Assembly: GCF_030542105.1 (NCBI RefSeq)
Contig: NZ_JAUOFB010000001.1
Span: forward strand, 434,001 to 498,000
Direction: 5' to 3'
Length of the DNA: 64,000 nucleotides
Source of the DNA: Hymenobacter sp. BT730
GTDB lineage: Bacteria > Bacteroidota > Bacteroidia > Cytophagales > Hymenobacteraceae
This document shows, piece after piece, positions 33,169 to 42,501 of the stretch (position 1 is its first letter; the number at the start of each line of letters is the position of its first letter). The notes beneath the pieces are model-generated. The model saw only the letters and a list, made by a program, of their open reading frames with translations, was not told the origin of the DNA and made no database searches. The translations under genes and the position numbers were made by a program.

Positions 33169-34902
33169 CTACCGGGTACCCATGCTCTTTTCGCGGGCGG
33201 CTTTAAACTCCGAGCCGGCTTTCCACTGCGGGAAGGTAGTTTCGCCGGCCAGACGAAGGCCAATGGTGAACAAGAGGCGCGCATCCTGCTCCATACCACG
33301 CAGGTCCCAGGCCGGATTGTATTCGTCGCTGGGCTGGTGGTAGTGCTGGGCCGTAAAGGCGGCATTTTGCTCCTGAATAAACTCCTTGCCCTTGGCGCGG
33401 CTATCAAAGCTGCCGCTGGCATACAGGGCCGGTACACCCACTTTGGCGAAGCTAAAGTGGTCGGAACGGTAAAAGTGGCCCTGTTCGGGGCTTTCATCGG
33501 GCTGAATGTAGCGCTGCTGCTCCTGCGCTGCCGTGCGGGCATATTCATCCAGCTCCGACTGGCCGTAGCCGATGACCGTTACGTCACGCATGGGGCCAAA
33601 GGGCCGGAGCATATCCATGTTCAGGTTGGCCACCGTTTTGTTGAGCGGAAATATGGGGTGGGCCGCATAGTAGGCCGAGCCCAGCAAGCCCTGCTCTTCA
33701 CCGGTTACGGCCAGAAACACAATGCTGCGGTCCGGGCTTTTCGGGAGTAGAGTGTAAGCTTTAGCAATGGTGAGCAGGGCCGCCACGCCGCTGGCATTAT
33801 CCAGGGCCCCATTATAGATGGAGTCGCCCTTCACGGCGGGCCCAATGCCGAGGTGGTCCCAGTGCGCCGTGTAAATGATGTACTCCTGGGGCCGGGTGGC
33901 GCCGGGCAGTACGGCCAGCACATTTTTTGAAGCCGTGCGCCGGATTTTATTTTTGATACTGATGCTCACATTCAGCCCCAGGGGCCGCGCTTTAAAGCCG
34001 CGCTGGTTGGCGGCCGCATATAGGTCATCGTAGCGCATGCCGGCGGCCGTAAACAGGCGGCGGGCGGCATCCAGCGTTATCCAGCCTTCCAGCTTACACT
34101 TGCTGGCGCCCCGGTCAGGCGTTTGAGGGCGCAGCTTCGCCCCCGAATAGCTGGTCTGTACTACGGACCAGGGGTAGGCGGCCGGTTTGGTCTCGTGAAT
34201 GATGAGCAGGCCGGTGGCGCCGTGGCGGGCGGCCTCCTCGTACTTGTACATCCAGCGACCATAGTAAGTCATGGCCTTTCCCTTGAACATGGTGGTGTCG
34301 TTGCCGGCATTGCCGGGGTCGTTTACCAACACCACCACGGTTTTGCCTTTCACGTCCAGCCCGGCATAGTCGTCCCAGTTATACTCAGGGGCCACCACGC
34401 CGTAGCCGGCAAATACCAGCGGCGAGTTTGTGACGGTGACCTGCGGCTTTTCCTGCTCAGTAAAAGCCATGAAATCGGTTTTGTACTGCAGGCTCAGCGG
34501 CTGGCCTTTGCCCCCGCTAATGCGCATGGTGCTGTCGGGGGCGCCGGTAATTTCTACCAGCGGCACGGGCTGAAAATAGGTGCCGTTGGGCGCGGGCTTC
34601 AGGCCCAGCTTTTTAAACTCACTGGCCAGGTATTCCGTGGTTTTGGTTTCGCCGGCGGTGAAGGGCTTACGGCCCTGAAAATCATCCGAAGCCAATACCT
34701 TGATGTACTCCCCAATACCCGCCGCCGTGATACCATCCCGCGGTGCAGCTACTACGGCTGTATCGGTGGGAGCCGCCTCGGTCGAATCCGGCGGCGTGTT
34801 GCGGGTAATCAGCTCGGGTGGAGAATTGCGGCTTTGGCAGCCAGCCAGCAGCCCGCAGGCCACAGCCGGGCCCAGCAGAAATAAGGAGGATAAGCGCATC
34901 AT
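33169..34902 (-). CDS. M28-family metallopeptidase lipoprotein
   Basis: A 577-residue exported zinc aminopeptidase-like protein. The lipoprotein signal is MMRLSSLFLLGPAVACGLLAGC; starting at 34902 removes 45 non-conserved upstream residues. A PA domain is inserted at roughly 150-290 (AGYGVVAPEYNWDDYAGLDVKGKTV is its core, described here in parts). The M28 zinc and catalytic residues are all visible: the His in YTAHWDHLG, the bridging Asp in DNASGVAAL, Glu-Glu in TGEEQGLLGS, the Asp in LNMDM, and the His in YRSDHFSF. It probably trims N-terminal residues from peptides in the envelope. It is divergent from the M16 peptidase gene, sharing a 176-base promoter region. Confidence 0.93.
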   Translation of the reverse strand: MMRLSSLFLLGPAVACGLLAGCQSRNSPPELITRNTPPDSTEAAPTDTAVVAAPRDGITAAGIGEYIKVLASDDFQGRKPFTAGETKTTEYLASEFKKLGLKPAPNGTYFQPVPLVEITGAPDSTMRISGGKGQPLSLQYKTDFMAFTEQEKPQVTVTNSPLVFAGYGVVAPEYNWDDYAGLDVKGKTVVVLVNDPGNAGNDTTMFKGKAMTYYGRWMYKYEEAARHGATGLLIIHETKPAAYPWSVVQTSYSGAKLRPQTPDRGASKCKLEGWITLDAARRLFTAAGMRYDDLYAAANQRGFKARPLGLNVSISIKNKIRRTASKNVLAVLPGATRPQEYIIYTAHWDHLGIGPAVKGDSIYNGALDNASGVAALLTIAKAYTLLPKSPDRSIVFLAVTGEEQGLLGSAYYAAHPIFPLNKTVANLNMDMLRPFGPMRDVTVIGYGQSELDEYARTAAQEQQRYIQPDESPEQGHFYRSDHFSFAKVGVPALYASGSFDSRAKGKEFIQEQNAAFTAQHYHQPSDEYNPAWDLRGMEQDARLLFTIGLRLAGETTFPQWKAGSEFKAAREKSMGTR

Positions 34903-35078
34903 GAGAACAGAAAGGAAAGGGTGTAGGCGAGAGAGGCAGATCAGGTTAAATGTGTCGAAATACCAGGCACTTCGCAACTGCTTTACGCAGATGCAGCTTC
35001 TTCCTGTCGGGAAATGTCTGTAGACTTGTATCTTCACTTTGAAGTGGTACTTTCTAATTCAACTTTTTAAAATTTCTT

Positions 35079-38000
35079 ATGCTTCAAAAGCATTTGTGGC
35101 TGCTTGGAATGAGTACGCTGCTGGTTGTATCACCAGCCGCGGCCCAGCAGAAAAAAACGGCACCAACAGCCAAAACCACCACTGCCAGCGGCACCCGCCT
35201 GGTAGAAAAAGTGGCCAGCAAGCCCGGGGAAGTAGTAATTCCCTACGAGAAGTATAAGCTGCCCAACGGCCTCACGGTGGTAGTGCACGAAGACCACTCC
35301 GACCCGGTAGTGCACGTGGATGTAACCTACCACGTCGGCTCGGCCCGCGAAACCATCGGCAAGTCCGGCTTTGCGCACTTCTTTGAGCACATGATGTTCC
35401 AGGGCTCCGACCACGTGCCCAGCGGGAAGCACATCAAGCTGGTATCAGCGGCCGGCGGCGATATGAACGGCTCCACCAACCGCGACCGGACCAACTACTA
35501 CGAAACCCTGCCCAGTAACCAGCTGGAAACGGCCCTGTGGCTGGAAGCCGACCGAATGGGCTTTCTGCTGGACGCCGTAACGCAGGAAAAATTTGAGATT
35601 CAGCGCTCTACGGTAAAGAACGAGCGTGGCCAGAACTACGACAACCGCCCCTACGGCCTGGCTTCCGAGTACGTAGCCAAAACGCTGTACCCCTACGGCC
35701 ACCCCTATAGCTGGCTGACCATCGGCTACTTGGAAGACCTGGACCGGGCTGACGTAAACGACCTGAAAAACTTCTTCCTGCGCTGGTACGGCCCCAACAA
35801 CGCTACCCTGACGGTGGGTGGTGATGTGAAGCCCGCCGATGTAGTAAAGCTGGCCGAGAAATACTTCGGTTCTATTAAGCCCGGCCCCGCCGTGCAGAAC
35901 ATGAAGCTGTCTGCGCCCAAGCTGGCCCAGGACCGCTACGTGAGCTATGAGGATAACGTGCGTTTCCCCATGCTGCAAATGGTGTTCCCCACCGTGCCCC
36001 GTTACCACCCTGATGAAACGGCTCTGGATGCCCTGGCCGAAATCATTGGCGGCGGCAACAACTCCCTGCTCTACAAAAACCTGGTAAAAACGCAGAAAGC
36101 GGTACAGGCTTCGGCCAGCCACCCTACTGCTGAGCTGGGTGGTGAGTTTACCATCCGGGCCCTTAGCTTCCCCGGCAAAGGCCTCGACAGCCTGGAGCTG
36201 ATTGCGCGCCGCTCCCTGCAGGAGTTTGAGAAGCGTGGCGTAACGGATGAGGATTTGCAGCGCTTTAAAGCCAGCCGCGAGTCGCAGACGATTAACGGTC
36301 TGGCCAGCGTAAGCGGCAAAGTATCCGAGCTGGCTGCTGCCCAAACGTTTACCGGCTCGCCTAACCGCATCACCAAGGATCTGCAGGAAATTCGGGCTCT
36401 CACGAAGGCCGATGTGCTGCGCGTGTACAACCAGTACATCAAAGGCAAAAAGGCTGTTATTCTGAGTGTAGTGCCCAAAGGAGCTGCTAACCTGGTAGCC
36501 AAAGCCAGCAACTTCACAGTTTCCAAAGATGGCTTCAAGGCTCCGGCCGATGAGTACAAAGGTCTGACGTATGTGAAGGCGAAGGACTCCTTCGACCGCA
36601 GCCAGCAGCCCAAGCCTGGCGCCAACCCCGTAGTAAAGGTGCCCGCCTACTGGCAGGAAACCATGCCTAACGGCCTCAAGGTAATTGGCACGCGCAACAC
36701 CGAAATTCCGGCTGTAACCATGCAGCTCACCATTCCCGGCGGCCACCGCCTGGAGCAGCAGGACCCATCCAAAGCCGGTATTGCCTCGCTCACGGCGGCT
36801 ATGCTGAATGAAGGCTCGCAGAAGTACACCAGCGAGGAGCTGAGCGCCGCCCTCGATAAGCTGGGTAGCTCCATTTCGGTAGTGCCCGGCAACGACAACA
36901 CGACCATCTACGTGCAGTCCTTGACCAAAAATCTGGACAAGACGCTGGCCCTGCTGGAAGAGCGTCTGCTGCACCCCCGCTTCGACGAGACGGACTTCGC
37001 CCGGATCAAAAAGCAGACGCTGGAAGGCATTGCCAACCAGAACACGCAGGCCACAGCCATTGCCAACAAAACCTTTGCTCGTCTGATTTACCCTGCTTCG
37101 GATATCATGCGCGTGCCGTCCAGTGGTACCGTAGCCAGCGTGCAGGCGCTTACGCTGGAGGATGTAAAGCAATTCTACGCCCGCAACTACGCCCCCAACA
37201 TCTCCAACCTGGTGATTGTGGGTGATGTAGACCAGAAGCAGATAGTGCCCAAGCTGGGCTTCCTGCAGAGCTGGGCCAAGAAAGACGTCACGCTGCCGGC
37301 CCCTACCACGGCCACCGCGCAGCCTGACAAAACGCGCATCTACTTCGTGAACAAGGAAGGGGCCCCGCAGTCGGAAATCCGGGTGGGTTACCTCAGCCTG
37401 CCCTATGATGCTACCGGCGAGTACTACCGTGCCGGCCTGGCTAACCATCTGCTGGGTGGCGACTTCAACAGCCGCATCAACCTGAACCTGCGCGAGAACA
37501 AGGGCTACACTTATGGCGCTTACTCGTACTTCAACGGCTCCCACTACGCCGGTCCGTTCACCGCTCAGGCTGGCGTGCGCGCCGATGCTACGGCGGCCTC
37601 AGTAAAGGAGTTTGTAGGCGAAATGAAGAACTACCGCACCGCCGGCATCAACGACGAAGAACTGCAGTTCCTGCAAACTTCCGTGGGCCAGAGCGACGCG
37701 CTGAAGTACGAAACCGGCCGTCAGAAAGCCGCTTTCCTGGGCCGCATGGTAGAGTACAACCTCAACAAAGACTATGTGCAGCAGCAAAGCGAGATTCTGC
37801 GCACGCTGAAAAAGGAGGATGTACAGGCCCTGGCCCAGAAGTACTTCACGCCCGATAACATGTACATTGTGGTAGTAGGCGACCGGGCGAAGGCCTTCCC
37901 CGCTATCAATGAGCTGGGCTACGAAGTAGTAGAGTTGGATCTGGAAGGCAACACAGTAGCTGCCGCTGCTGTGGCCCCAGCCGCCGCCCCTACTGCCGTA

Positions 38001-38138
38001 GACATGGCCAAACAACTCTCCGACAGCGACGTGAAAAAAGCCAAGGAGAAGACCAAGGGCGAGGACGGCAAGAAAAAGCGCAAGCAAAAAGCCGACGAGA
38101 ACAGCACCAAGGTGAAAGAAAAGGATGACGCCAAGTAA
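35079..38138 (+). CDS. M16-family (pitrilysin) peptidase with Lys-rich C-terminal tail
   Basis: A 1019-residue fused two-half M16 metallopeptidase. A signal peptide opens it (LWLLGMSTLLVVSPAAA). The N-terminal half carries the inverted zinc motif HFFEH (His100, Glu103, His104) with the downstream Glu in VKNERGQNYDN. The C-terminal half from about 530 (YWQETMPNGLKVIGTRN) is the non-catalytic partner with the RENKGYTYGAYSYF signature. The last 45 residues are unusual: from DVKKAKEKTKG onward nearly every other residue is Lys, Glu or Asp. Likely periplasmic peptide degradation. It is divergent from the M28 peptidase gene, so the two may be co-regulated. Confidence 0.93.
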   Translation: MLQKHLWLLGMSTLLVVSPAAAQQKKTAPTAKTTTASGTRLVEKVASKPGEVVIPYEKYKLPNGLTVVVHEDHSDPVVHVDVTYHVGSARETIGKSGFAHFFEHMMFQGSDHVPSGKHIKLVSAAGGDMNGSTNRDRTNYYETLPSNQLETALWLEADRMGFLLDAVTQEKFEIQRSTVKNERGQNYDNRPYGLASEYVAKTLYPYGHPYSWLTIGYLEDLDRADVNDLKNFFLRWYGPNNATLTVGGDVKPADVVKLAEKYFGSIKPGPAVQNMKLSAPKLAQDRYVSYEDNVRFPMLQMVFPTVPRYHPDETALDALAEIIGGGNNSLLYKNLVKTQKAVQASASHPTAELGGEFTIRALSFPGKGLDSLELIARRSLQEFEKRGVTDEDLQRFKASRESQTINGLASVSGKVSELAAAQTFTGSPNRITKDLQEIRALTKADVLRVYNQYIKGKKAVILSVVPKGAANLVAKASNFTVSKDGFKAPADEYKGLTYVKAKDSFDRSQQPKPGANPVVKVPAYWQETMPNGLKVIGTRNTEIPAVTMQLTIPGGHRLEQQDPSKAGIASLTAAMLNEGSQKYTSEELSAALDKLGSSISVVPGNDNTTIYVQSLTKNLDKTLALLEERLLHPRFDETDFARIKKQTLEGIANQNTQATAIANKTFARLIYPASDIMRVPSSGTVASVQALTLEDVKQFYARNYAPNISNLVIVGDVDQKQIVPKLGFLQSWAKKDVTLPAPTTATAQPDKTRIYFVNKEGAPQSEIRVGYLSLPYDATGEYYRAGLANHLLGGDFNSRINLNLRENKGYTYGAYSYFNGSHYAGPFTAQAGVRADATAASVKEFVGEMKNYRTAGINDEELQFLQTSVGQSDALKYETGRQKAAFLGRMVEYNLNKDYVQQQSEILRTLKKEDVQALAQKYFTPDNMYIVVVGDRAKAFPAINELGYEVVELDLEGNTVAAAAVAPAAAPTAVDMAKQLSDSDVKKAKEKTKGEDGKKKRKQKADENSTKVKEKDDAK

Positions 38139-38154
38139 GCGCTGACTCCAATGC

Positions 38155-38190
38155 AAAAGCCCGGTTTCCAGTTTTGGAGGCCGGGCTTTT
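38155..38190 (+). terminator. rho-independent terminator
   Basis: AAAAGCCCGG (38155-38164) pairs with CCGGGCTTTT (38181-38190), followed by TT, 16 bases after the M16 stop. Confidence 0.85.
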
Positions 38191-38300
38191 TTGTGTCATC
38201 ATTAAAACGGTCAGGCAGAGCGTGCCGAGTGAGGCTGCTCGCTTTGTCATATGCTGCTGTAGGCGGAGGGTTCAACCTCGCTCAACAGCACGCCGGGGTA

Positions 38301-39572
38301 TTAATTGGTCAGGAGCATTTCGGCTACTTCGCGGCCCGTAGCCATAGCGGCGTTCAGCGAGGGATAAGCCGTATAATCTCCGGCGCGGTATAGGGTATCC
38401 GTTAGGCGAAGGGGCTGCTGAGCCGGTTGTTCCGGCAGGTATGCGGGCAGAGCGTGTGATAGGGCGTAGGTGCGCAGGTGCTGCCATTGCTGTACCGTAG
38501 GACCAAACCAGACCGTCAGCTCCGCTCGCAGCCTTTGGGTCAGCATTTCCTCCTCCAGCCCATGTTCCCCGTGGGTACTAACGGATACCAGCGTCTGGCC
38601 GCTAGGCGCGTAAGCCGGACTGACATCAGAAGGAAAGCAGACATTATGGGCCAGGCTGGGTGCTGCCGCATTCAAACGCAGTAGCCGGTCGGTGCGGCCA
38701 GGGGAGCTGCCCGGCGCCGCGAAATAAGTGCAGGTAGTGCGCCGCCAGTGCGTAACTACTGGATCCACAATGGAACGGGGTAGCAGACGGGCGGCGGCTT
38801 CGCCATCGGCCGCCACTATTACGGCCGAAGCTTCCAGGGTCTGATCAGTCCAGAGGCGTACGGTGGTACCATCTATGGCGGCTACGGGCGTACTCAGGCG
38901 CACGGCCCCATGGGGCAGGCGGGCGGCTAGCTGCTCCGGAATCTGCTGCATGCCCAATGCTGGTATTACCGCTTCGCCTTCCACAAACTGCTTAAAGACG
39001 AACTGAAAGAAGTTGGCGGCGGTGCTTAGGTCGCGGTCCAAGAACACGCCACCGAAGAAGGGCCGGAAAAAGGAGGTAATCATGGTTTCGCTCCAGCCAT
39101 ACTGGCGCAGAAACTGGAGGGTAGTCGTCGCTTTCAGGTGGTCCTCCGCCAGCAACTCCTCGCTGGAGTGCTTTTGCACGTGGCGCGCCAGACTCAAAAT
39201 GCGGACCTTATCGGGCAGGGAGCCAATAGGGGAGGCCAGGGCCGTGAAAGCGGCAGTTGGCTGCTGCAAGGGGTTATGAAGGGTGCTCTGCCGCCCATTG
39301 GGCCGGCGAATAACAGCGCCGGAAGCAAAGGGCCTGAGTTGCAGGGCTCCGTAGTCGAGCAGGCGCTGCACCTCGGGGTAGCGCGTGAGTAGCACCTGAA
39401 AGCCGCGGTCCAGCCGGAAGCCTTCCGGGGTAATATCGGTGCGCACGCGGCCACCTACGGCATCAGAAGCCTCCAGCACCAGCACGGGGCGCCCGGCGCG
39501 GTGCAGATAGTTAGCACAGGTAAGGCCAGCCATACCGGCCCCAATAATGATAATGGGTTTCTCCGCAGTCAT
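38301..39572 (-). CDS. NAD(P)/FAD-dependent amine-oxidase-type oxidoreductase
   Basis: A 423-residue flavoprotein. The FAD fold is at the N-terminus (IIIIGAGMAGLTCANYLHRA), followed by VLEASDAVGGRVRTD, the GGR motif of the amine oxidase, protoporphyrinogen oxidase and carotenoid-desaturase superfamily. The C-terminal FAD contact reads LYRAGDYTAYPSLNAAMATG. Proteins of this form are widespread in pigmented Bacteroidota, but no carotenoid gene is adjacent here and the substrate cannot be assigned. It converges on the M16 gene and shares its strand with the TrpF-like gene, whose stop lies 70 bases upstream. Confidence 0.88.
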   Translation of the reverse strand: MTAEKPIIIIGAGMAGLTCANYLHRAGRPVLVLEASDAVGGRVRTDITPEGFRLDRGFQVLLTRYPEVQRLLDYGALQLRPFASGAVIRRPNGRQSTLHNPLQQPTAAFTALASPIGSLPDKVRILSLARHVQKHSSEELLAEDHLKATTTLQFLRQYGWSETMITSFFRPFFGGVFLDRDLSTAANFFQFVFKQFVEGEAVIPALGMQQIPEQLAARLPHGAVRLSTPVAAIDGTTVRLWTDQTLEASAVIVAADGEAAARLLPRSIVDPVVTHWRRTTCTYFAAPGSSPGRTDRLLRLNAAAPSLAHNVCFPSDVSPAYAPSGQTLVSVSTHGEHGLEEEMLTQRLRAELTVWFGPTVQQWQHLRTYALSHALPAYLPEQPAQQPLRLTDTLYRAGDYTAYPSLNAAMATGREVAEMLLTN

Positions 39573-39642
39573 ATCAGCCCAAACTACAAAAGCGGGTAGA
39601 AGGTTGGGCGCCCTGGCTTTGCTGACGGGGGCAATAAGCGGG

Positions 39643-40317
39643 CTAAACCGTATAGCTACGCACAGCCGTTATAAATCGGCGCAGCTTGTTGGGGTCCAGT
39701 TGCCCATTGGTGCGCACGCCGCTGCATACATCTACTCCAAAGGGCTTCACGATGTGTAGCGCTTCCTGCACATTCTCGGTCGTGAGGCCGCCAGCCAGGA
39801 AAAGGGGCAGGTTCACCCGGTCCCGAATGCGGCGGCTCAACTCCCAGTTGTGCACCCGCCCGGTGCCGCCCAGCTCTTTCACCGCTAAGTTGGGGTTGCC
39901 CGAATCCAACAGAATAGCATCTACGTGCGGCGCCACCCGCTGAGCTTCTTCCAGCGCGGATTCATCTACCACGTGAATTACCTGCACCAACTGAATGCCT
40001 GGCAGCGCGGTGCGCAAATCCTGGTAAGAACCGGTGCTGAGCGTGTCTACCAGCTGCAGCGTGGTGGTGGCCGTACGGCACTGATGCGCAATAATGGCGC
40101 TGGTAGTAGTTTCACTGGTGAGCAGGAACGAGCCCACGGCCGGCGGCGTGAGCAGGGCCAGCCGACGCACCTGCTCATCGGTAATAACGCCGGGGCCGCT
40201 GGGCATTTTGGCCACCAGGCCCAGGGCATCGGCACCTGCCGCCACGGCTATGGCCAGTTCCTGCGGCGTACTGATGCAGCAAATCTTAATGCGGGGGTAA
40301 TAAAGCGGAATAGCCAT
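39643..40317 (-). CDS. TrpF-like (phosphoribosylanthranilate isomerase family) paralogue
   Basis: A 224-residue (beta/alpha)8 protein of the TrpF family. It keeps the start KICCIST (catalytic-type Cys13), the acid ILLDSG, the LGGTGRVHNW loop and both phosphate-binding loops (FLAGGLTTENV, VDVCSGV). It differs at other active-site places: the usual QLHG is LQLVDT (His to Val), and the SxR anthranilate/phosphate segment after the second strand is AKMPSGPGV, lacking the Arg. It is not beside other trp genes. The cofactor-free isomerase fold is clear, but tryptophan synthesis is doubtful. Confidence 0.85.
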   Translation of the reverse strand: MAIPLYYPRIKICCISTPQELAIAVAAGADALGLVAKMPSGPGVITDEQVRRLALLTPPAVGSFLLTSETTTSAIIAHQCRTATTTLQLVDTLSTGSYQDLRTALPGIQLVQVIHVVDESALEEAQRVAPHVDAILLDSGNPNLAVKELGGTGRVHNWELSRRIRDRVNLPLFLAGGLTTENVQEALHIVKPFGVDVCSGVRTNGQLDPNKLRRFITAVRSYTV

Positions 40318-40401
40318 TGGGGAGGCTCTACGAAGCAGATCAGTAATGAGTTAAGATGGTCAGCTGGTTTCGGTGATTTACTGGAATCCGCCAGTGGCAA
40401 C

Positions 40402-41076
40402 TCAAAACAGCTTGCGCCGCTTCATGATTTTGCGCGTTTTCATGGTGTAGAACTCCGCTACGCCGGAGCGCTGCAGCTGCACCTGCCAGGCACCCATCAC
40501 CTGGCCCAGGCGGTAGCCGGTAGCCTGGTCCTGCGGGTATTGCTTTTTGATAAGGGCATAATCAGCTGCTGAAATATCCTGGCCCACCTCGCCGTGGCAG
40601 CGCAGGCACTCCTGGCTGCTGAGCACAATGGGGCGTTGGTAGAAAAACGCCTCGGCGGATGGGCGGCGCACCACGCGCTGGGTATCGGGCTGCAGCTCGG
40701 TGGCGGGCAGGGTGGCGCGGTTAGATGGGTTGCGGGGGCGCAGGCTCACCCGCCGTACGGTGGCCTGCAAGGTGCGGGCCAGGGTATCAATGGTGGCATA
40801 GCGCTCCGGGCGGCAGTAGGACAGGGCCTGGGCTACCCCGCCTTTTTGCAATTCATCCTTCAGCAGCAGCTGCAACTCCCGGTTACCCTGGTTGCTGACG
40901 GAGTCACCGGCCCAGTGGGTGGCGCGCAGCAGGTCTTTGGGCATAATACGCTTCACCTGCCAGTTTTCGGCCTCAATGGCAATGCGCTTGGTGTCCTTGA
41001 GGTGCTCTATCTGATCGGGGCGGCAGCCGGCGGCCAGCAGGACCAGCAGCAAAATGGCGGAAAAACGGAGGGGCAT
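40402..41076 (-). CDS. DUF3365 (Tll0287-like) c-type haem lipoprotein
   Basis: A 224-residue exported protein. The lipoprotein signal is MPLRFSAILLLVLLAAGC. The DUF3365 core follows, with ALSYCRPER near residue 90, RVSLRPRNPSN, and a c-type haem-binding motif CLRCHG near residue 165, followed by GQDISAADYALIKKQYPQD and ATGYRLGQVMGAW. The start at 41076 gives the clean lipobox; the frame extends upstream without merit. Tll0287-like proteins bind haem and may sense redox or ligand state. It lies between the TrpF-like gene and the release-factor gene, divergent from the latter. Confidence 0.87.
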   Translation of the reverse strand: MPLRFSAILLLVLLAAGCRPDQIEHLKDTKRIAIEAENWQVKRIMPKDLLRATHWAGDSVSNQGNRELQLLLKDELQKGGVAQALSYCRPERYATIDTLARTLQATVRRVSLRPRNPSNRATLPATELQPDTQRVVRRPSAEAFFYQRPIVLSSQECLRCHGEVGQDISAADYALIKKQYPQDQATGYRLGQVMGAWQVQLQRSGVAEFYTMKTRKIMKRRKLF

Positions 41077-41259
41077 GGCGAAGGTGAAAAACGGGTGGCA
41101 GCCAGCGGGAAAGTCGGCTACCGGAAAACAAAGAGACGACAGCCGGGGCATTTTCCCAAGGAAAAACCTGGGCAACAGCCAGAAGCGTACAAGCTAACTG
41201 ATTGATTCTGCGTTTCTCTAACCGGGAACCGGTTGGCAGGTTCCTCGGGTTTGTTTCCG

Positions 41260-41267
41260 TACCTTTG
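41260..41267 (+). promoter_or_regulatory. TAnnTTTG promoter -7 box for prfA
   Basis: TACCTTTG, 29 bases before the ATG. A TTG at 41233-41235 lies 24 bases upstream, slightly wider than the usual -33 spacing. Confidence 0.55.
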
Positions 41268-41296
41268 TACTCCCAATACAATACTCTGAAGGCAAG

Positions 41297-42367
41297 ATGC
41301 TAGATAAACTGGAGGCCATTCAACAGCGCTTCAACGACGTAAACGAACAGCTCATGCAGCCCGATGTCATGAGCGACATGAAGCGTTTCAAGACCCTCAA
41401 CAAGGAATTCAAAGACCTGAACAAAATCGTGACGGAGTACAAGGCGTATCAGAGCGTCCTCTCCAACATCGATAGCGCCAAGGAGGTTATTTCAACCGAG
41501 AAAGACGAAGAATTCCGCCAGATGGCGAAGGACGAGCTGGAAGCCCTGCTGCCCGAGCAGGAGCGCCTCGAAACAGTCATAAAAGACTTGCTGCTCCCCA
41601 AAGACCCCAACGATTCCAAGGATGTTATCATGGAAATCCGGGCCGGGGCCGGCGGCGACGAAGCTGCCATTTTTGCCGGCGACCTGCAGCGCATGTACAT
41701 GCGCTACGCCGAAAAGAACGGGCTGAAAATGGACCTGATTGACGCCACCGAAGGTACTTCCGGCGGCTACAAGGAAATTATTCTGGCCGTGAAGGGCGAG
41801 GACGTGTACGGCAAGCTCAAGTTTGAGTCAGGCGTGCACCGCGTACAGCGCGTGCCTGCCACTGAAACCCAGGGCCGCATTCATACCTCCGTAGCCTCCA
41901 TCGTGGTAATGCCCGAGGCGGAGGAGCTGGACGTGGAAATCGACATGAACGATGTGCGTAAGGACCTGTTTATGTCGTCGGGCCCCGGTGGTCAGTCGGT
42001 AAATACCACGTACTCCGCCGTGCGCCTCACCCACTTGCCTACGGGTCTCGTGGCCCAGTGCCAGGACCAGAAGTCGCAGCTCAAAAACTTCGATAAAGCT
42101 CTGCAGGTACTTCGCTCGCGCCTTTATGAAATTGAGCTGGCCAAGAAAAACGAAGTAGAAGGTGCCGCCCGCAAGAGCATGATTGGCGGCGGCGACCGTT
42201 CCGATAAAATCCGCACCTACAACTACCCCCAGGGCCGCGTAACCGACCACCGCATTGGCTATACGGTGTACAACCTGGCCAGCGTGATGGAAGGCAACAT
42301 CGACGACTTTGTGGAGCAGCTCCGCATTGCCGAAAGTGCCGAGCGCCTGCGCGAAGGCGTGGCGTAA
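41297..42367 (+). CDS. prfA: peptide chain release factor 1
   Basis: A 356-residue class I release factor that reads UAA and UAG and triggers peptide release. The coiled N-terminal domain spans about 1-100, then [17 protein letters not shown] and the stop-reading domain with [14 protein letters not shown] (the PxT region). The catalytic GGQ is Gly231-Gly232-Gln233 in [12 protein letters not shown]. The C-terminus [21 protein letters not shown] is typical. Length matches the family. RF1-specific PxT-type spacing separates it from RF2, and there is no programmed frameshift. No hemK (prmC) is adjacent. A dispersed repeat element follows 23 bases after the stop. Confidence 0.97.
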   Translation: MLDKLEAIQQRFNDVNEQLMQPDVMSDMKRFKTLNKEFKDLNKIVTEYKAYQSVLSNIDSAKEVISTEKDEEFRQMAKDELEALLPEQERLETVIKDLLLPKDPNDSKDVIMEIRAGAGGDEAAIFAGDLQRMYMRYAEKNGLKMDLIDATEGTSGGYKEIILAVKGEDVYGKLKFESGVHRVQRVPATETQGRIHTSVASIVVMPEAEELDVEIDMNDVRKDLFMSSGPGGQSVNTTYSAVRLTHLPTGLVAQCQDQKSQLKNFDKALQVLRSRLYEIELAKKNEVEGAARKSMIGGGDRSDKIRTYNYPQGRVTDHRIGYTVYNLASVMEGNIDDFVEQLRIAESAERLREGVA

Positions 42368-42390
42368 TAAGCCCCGGCAGTAACCGTTTG

Positions 42391-42486
42391 TCATCCTGAG
42401 CAGCGCAAAGGACCTTGTCACGGCAGAACGATTCGTTGTTCTCCTTACCTTCACCGTGATGAGGCCGTTTGTGATGCTCAGGATGA
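42391..42486. repeat. 96-bp imperfect palindrome with 12-bp inverted ends, probable dispersed repeat
   Basis: TCATCCTGAGCA (42391-42402) is exactly complementary to TGCTCAGGATGA (42475-42486). Inside, GGACCTTGTCACGG and CCGTGATGAGGCC are also nearly complementary. The 'tcatcctgagca...aaggacctt' text matches a non-coding repeat that I recall from Hymenobacter-type genomes. It fills nearly all of the gap between prfA and the next gene. Confidence 0.6.
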
Positions 42487-42501
42487 TTCTTTTTTAGGCT
42501 G

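Noticed and set aside
35445..37544. Long open frame of about 700 codons antisense to the M16 peptidase
   Set aside because: It mirrors the GC-rich codon pattern of the peptidase gene, has low-complexity Val/Gly/His content and no domain. It is a shadow.
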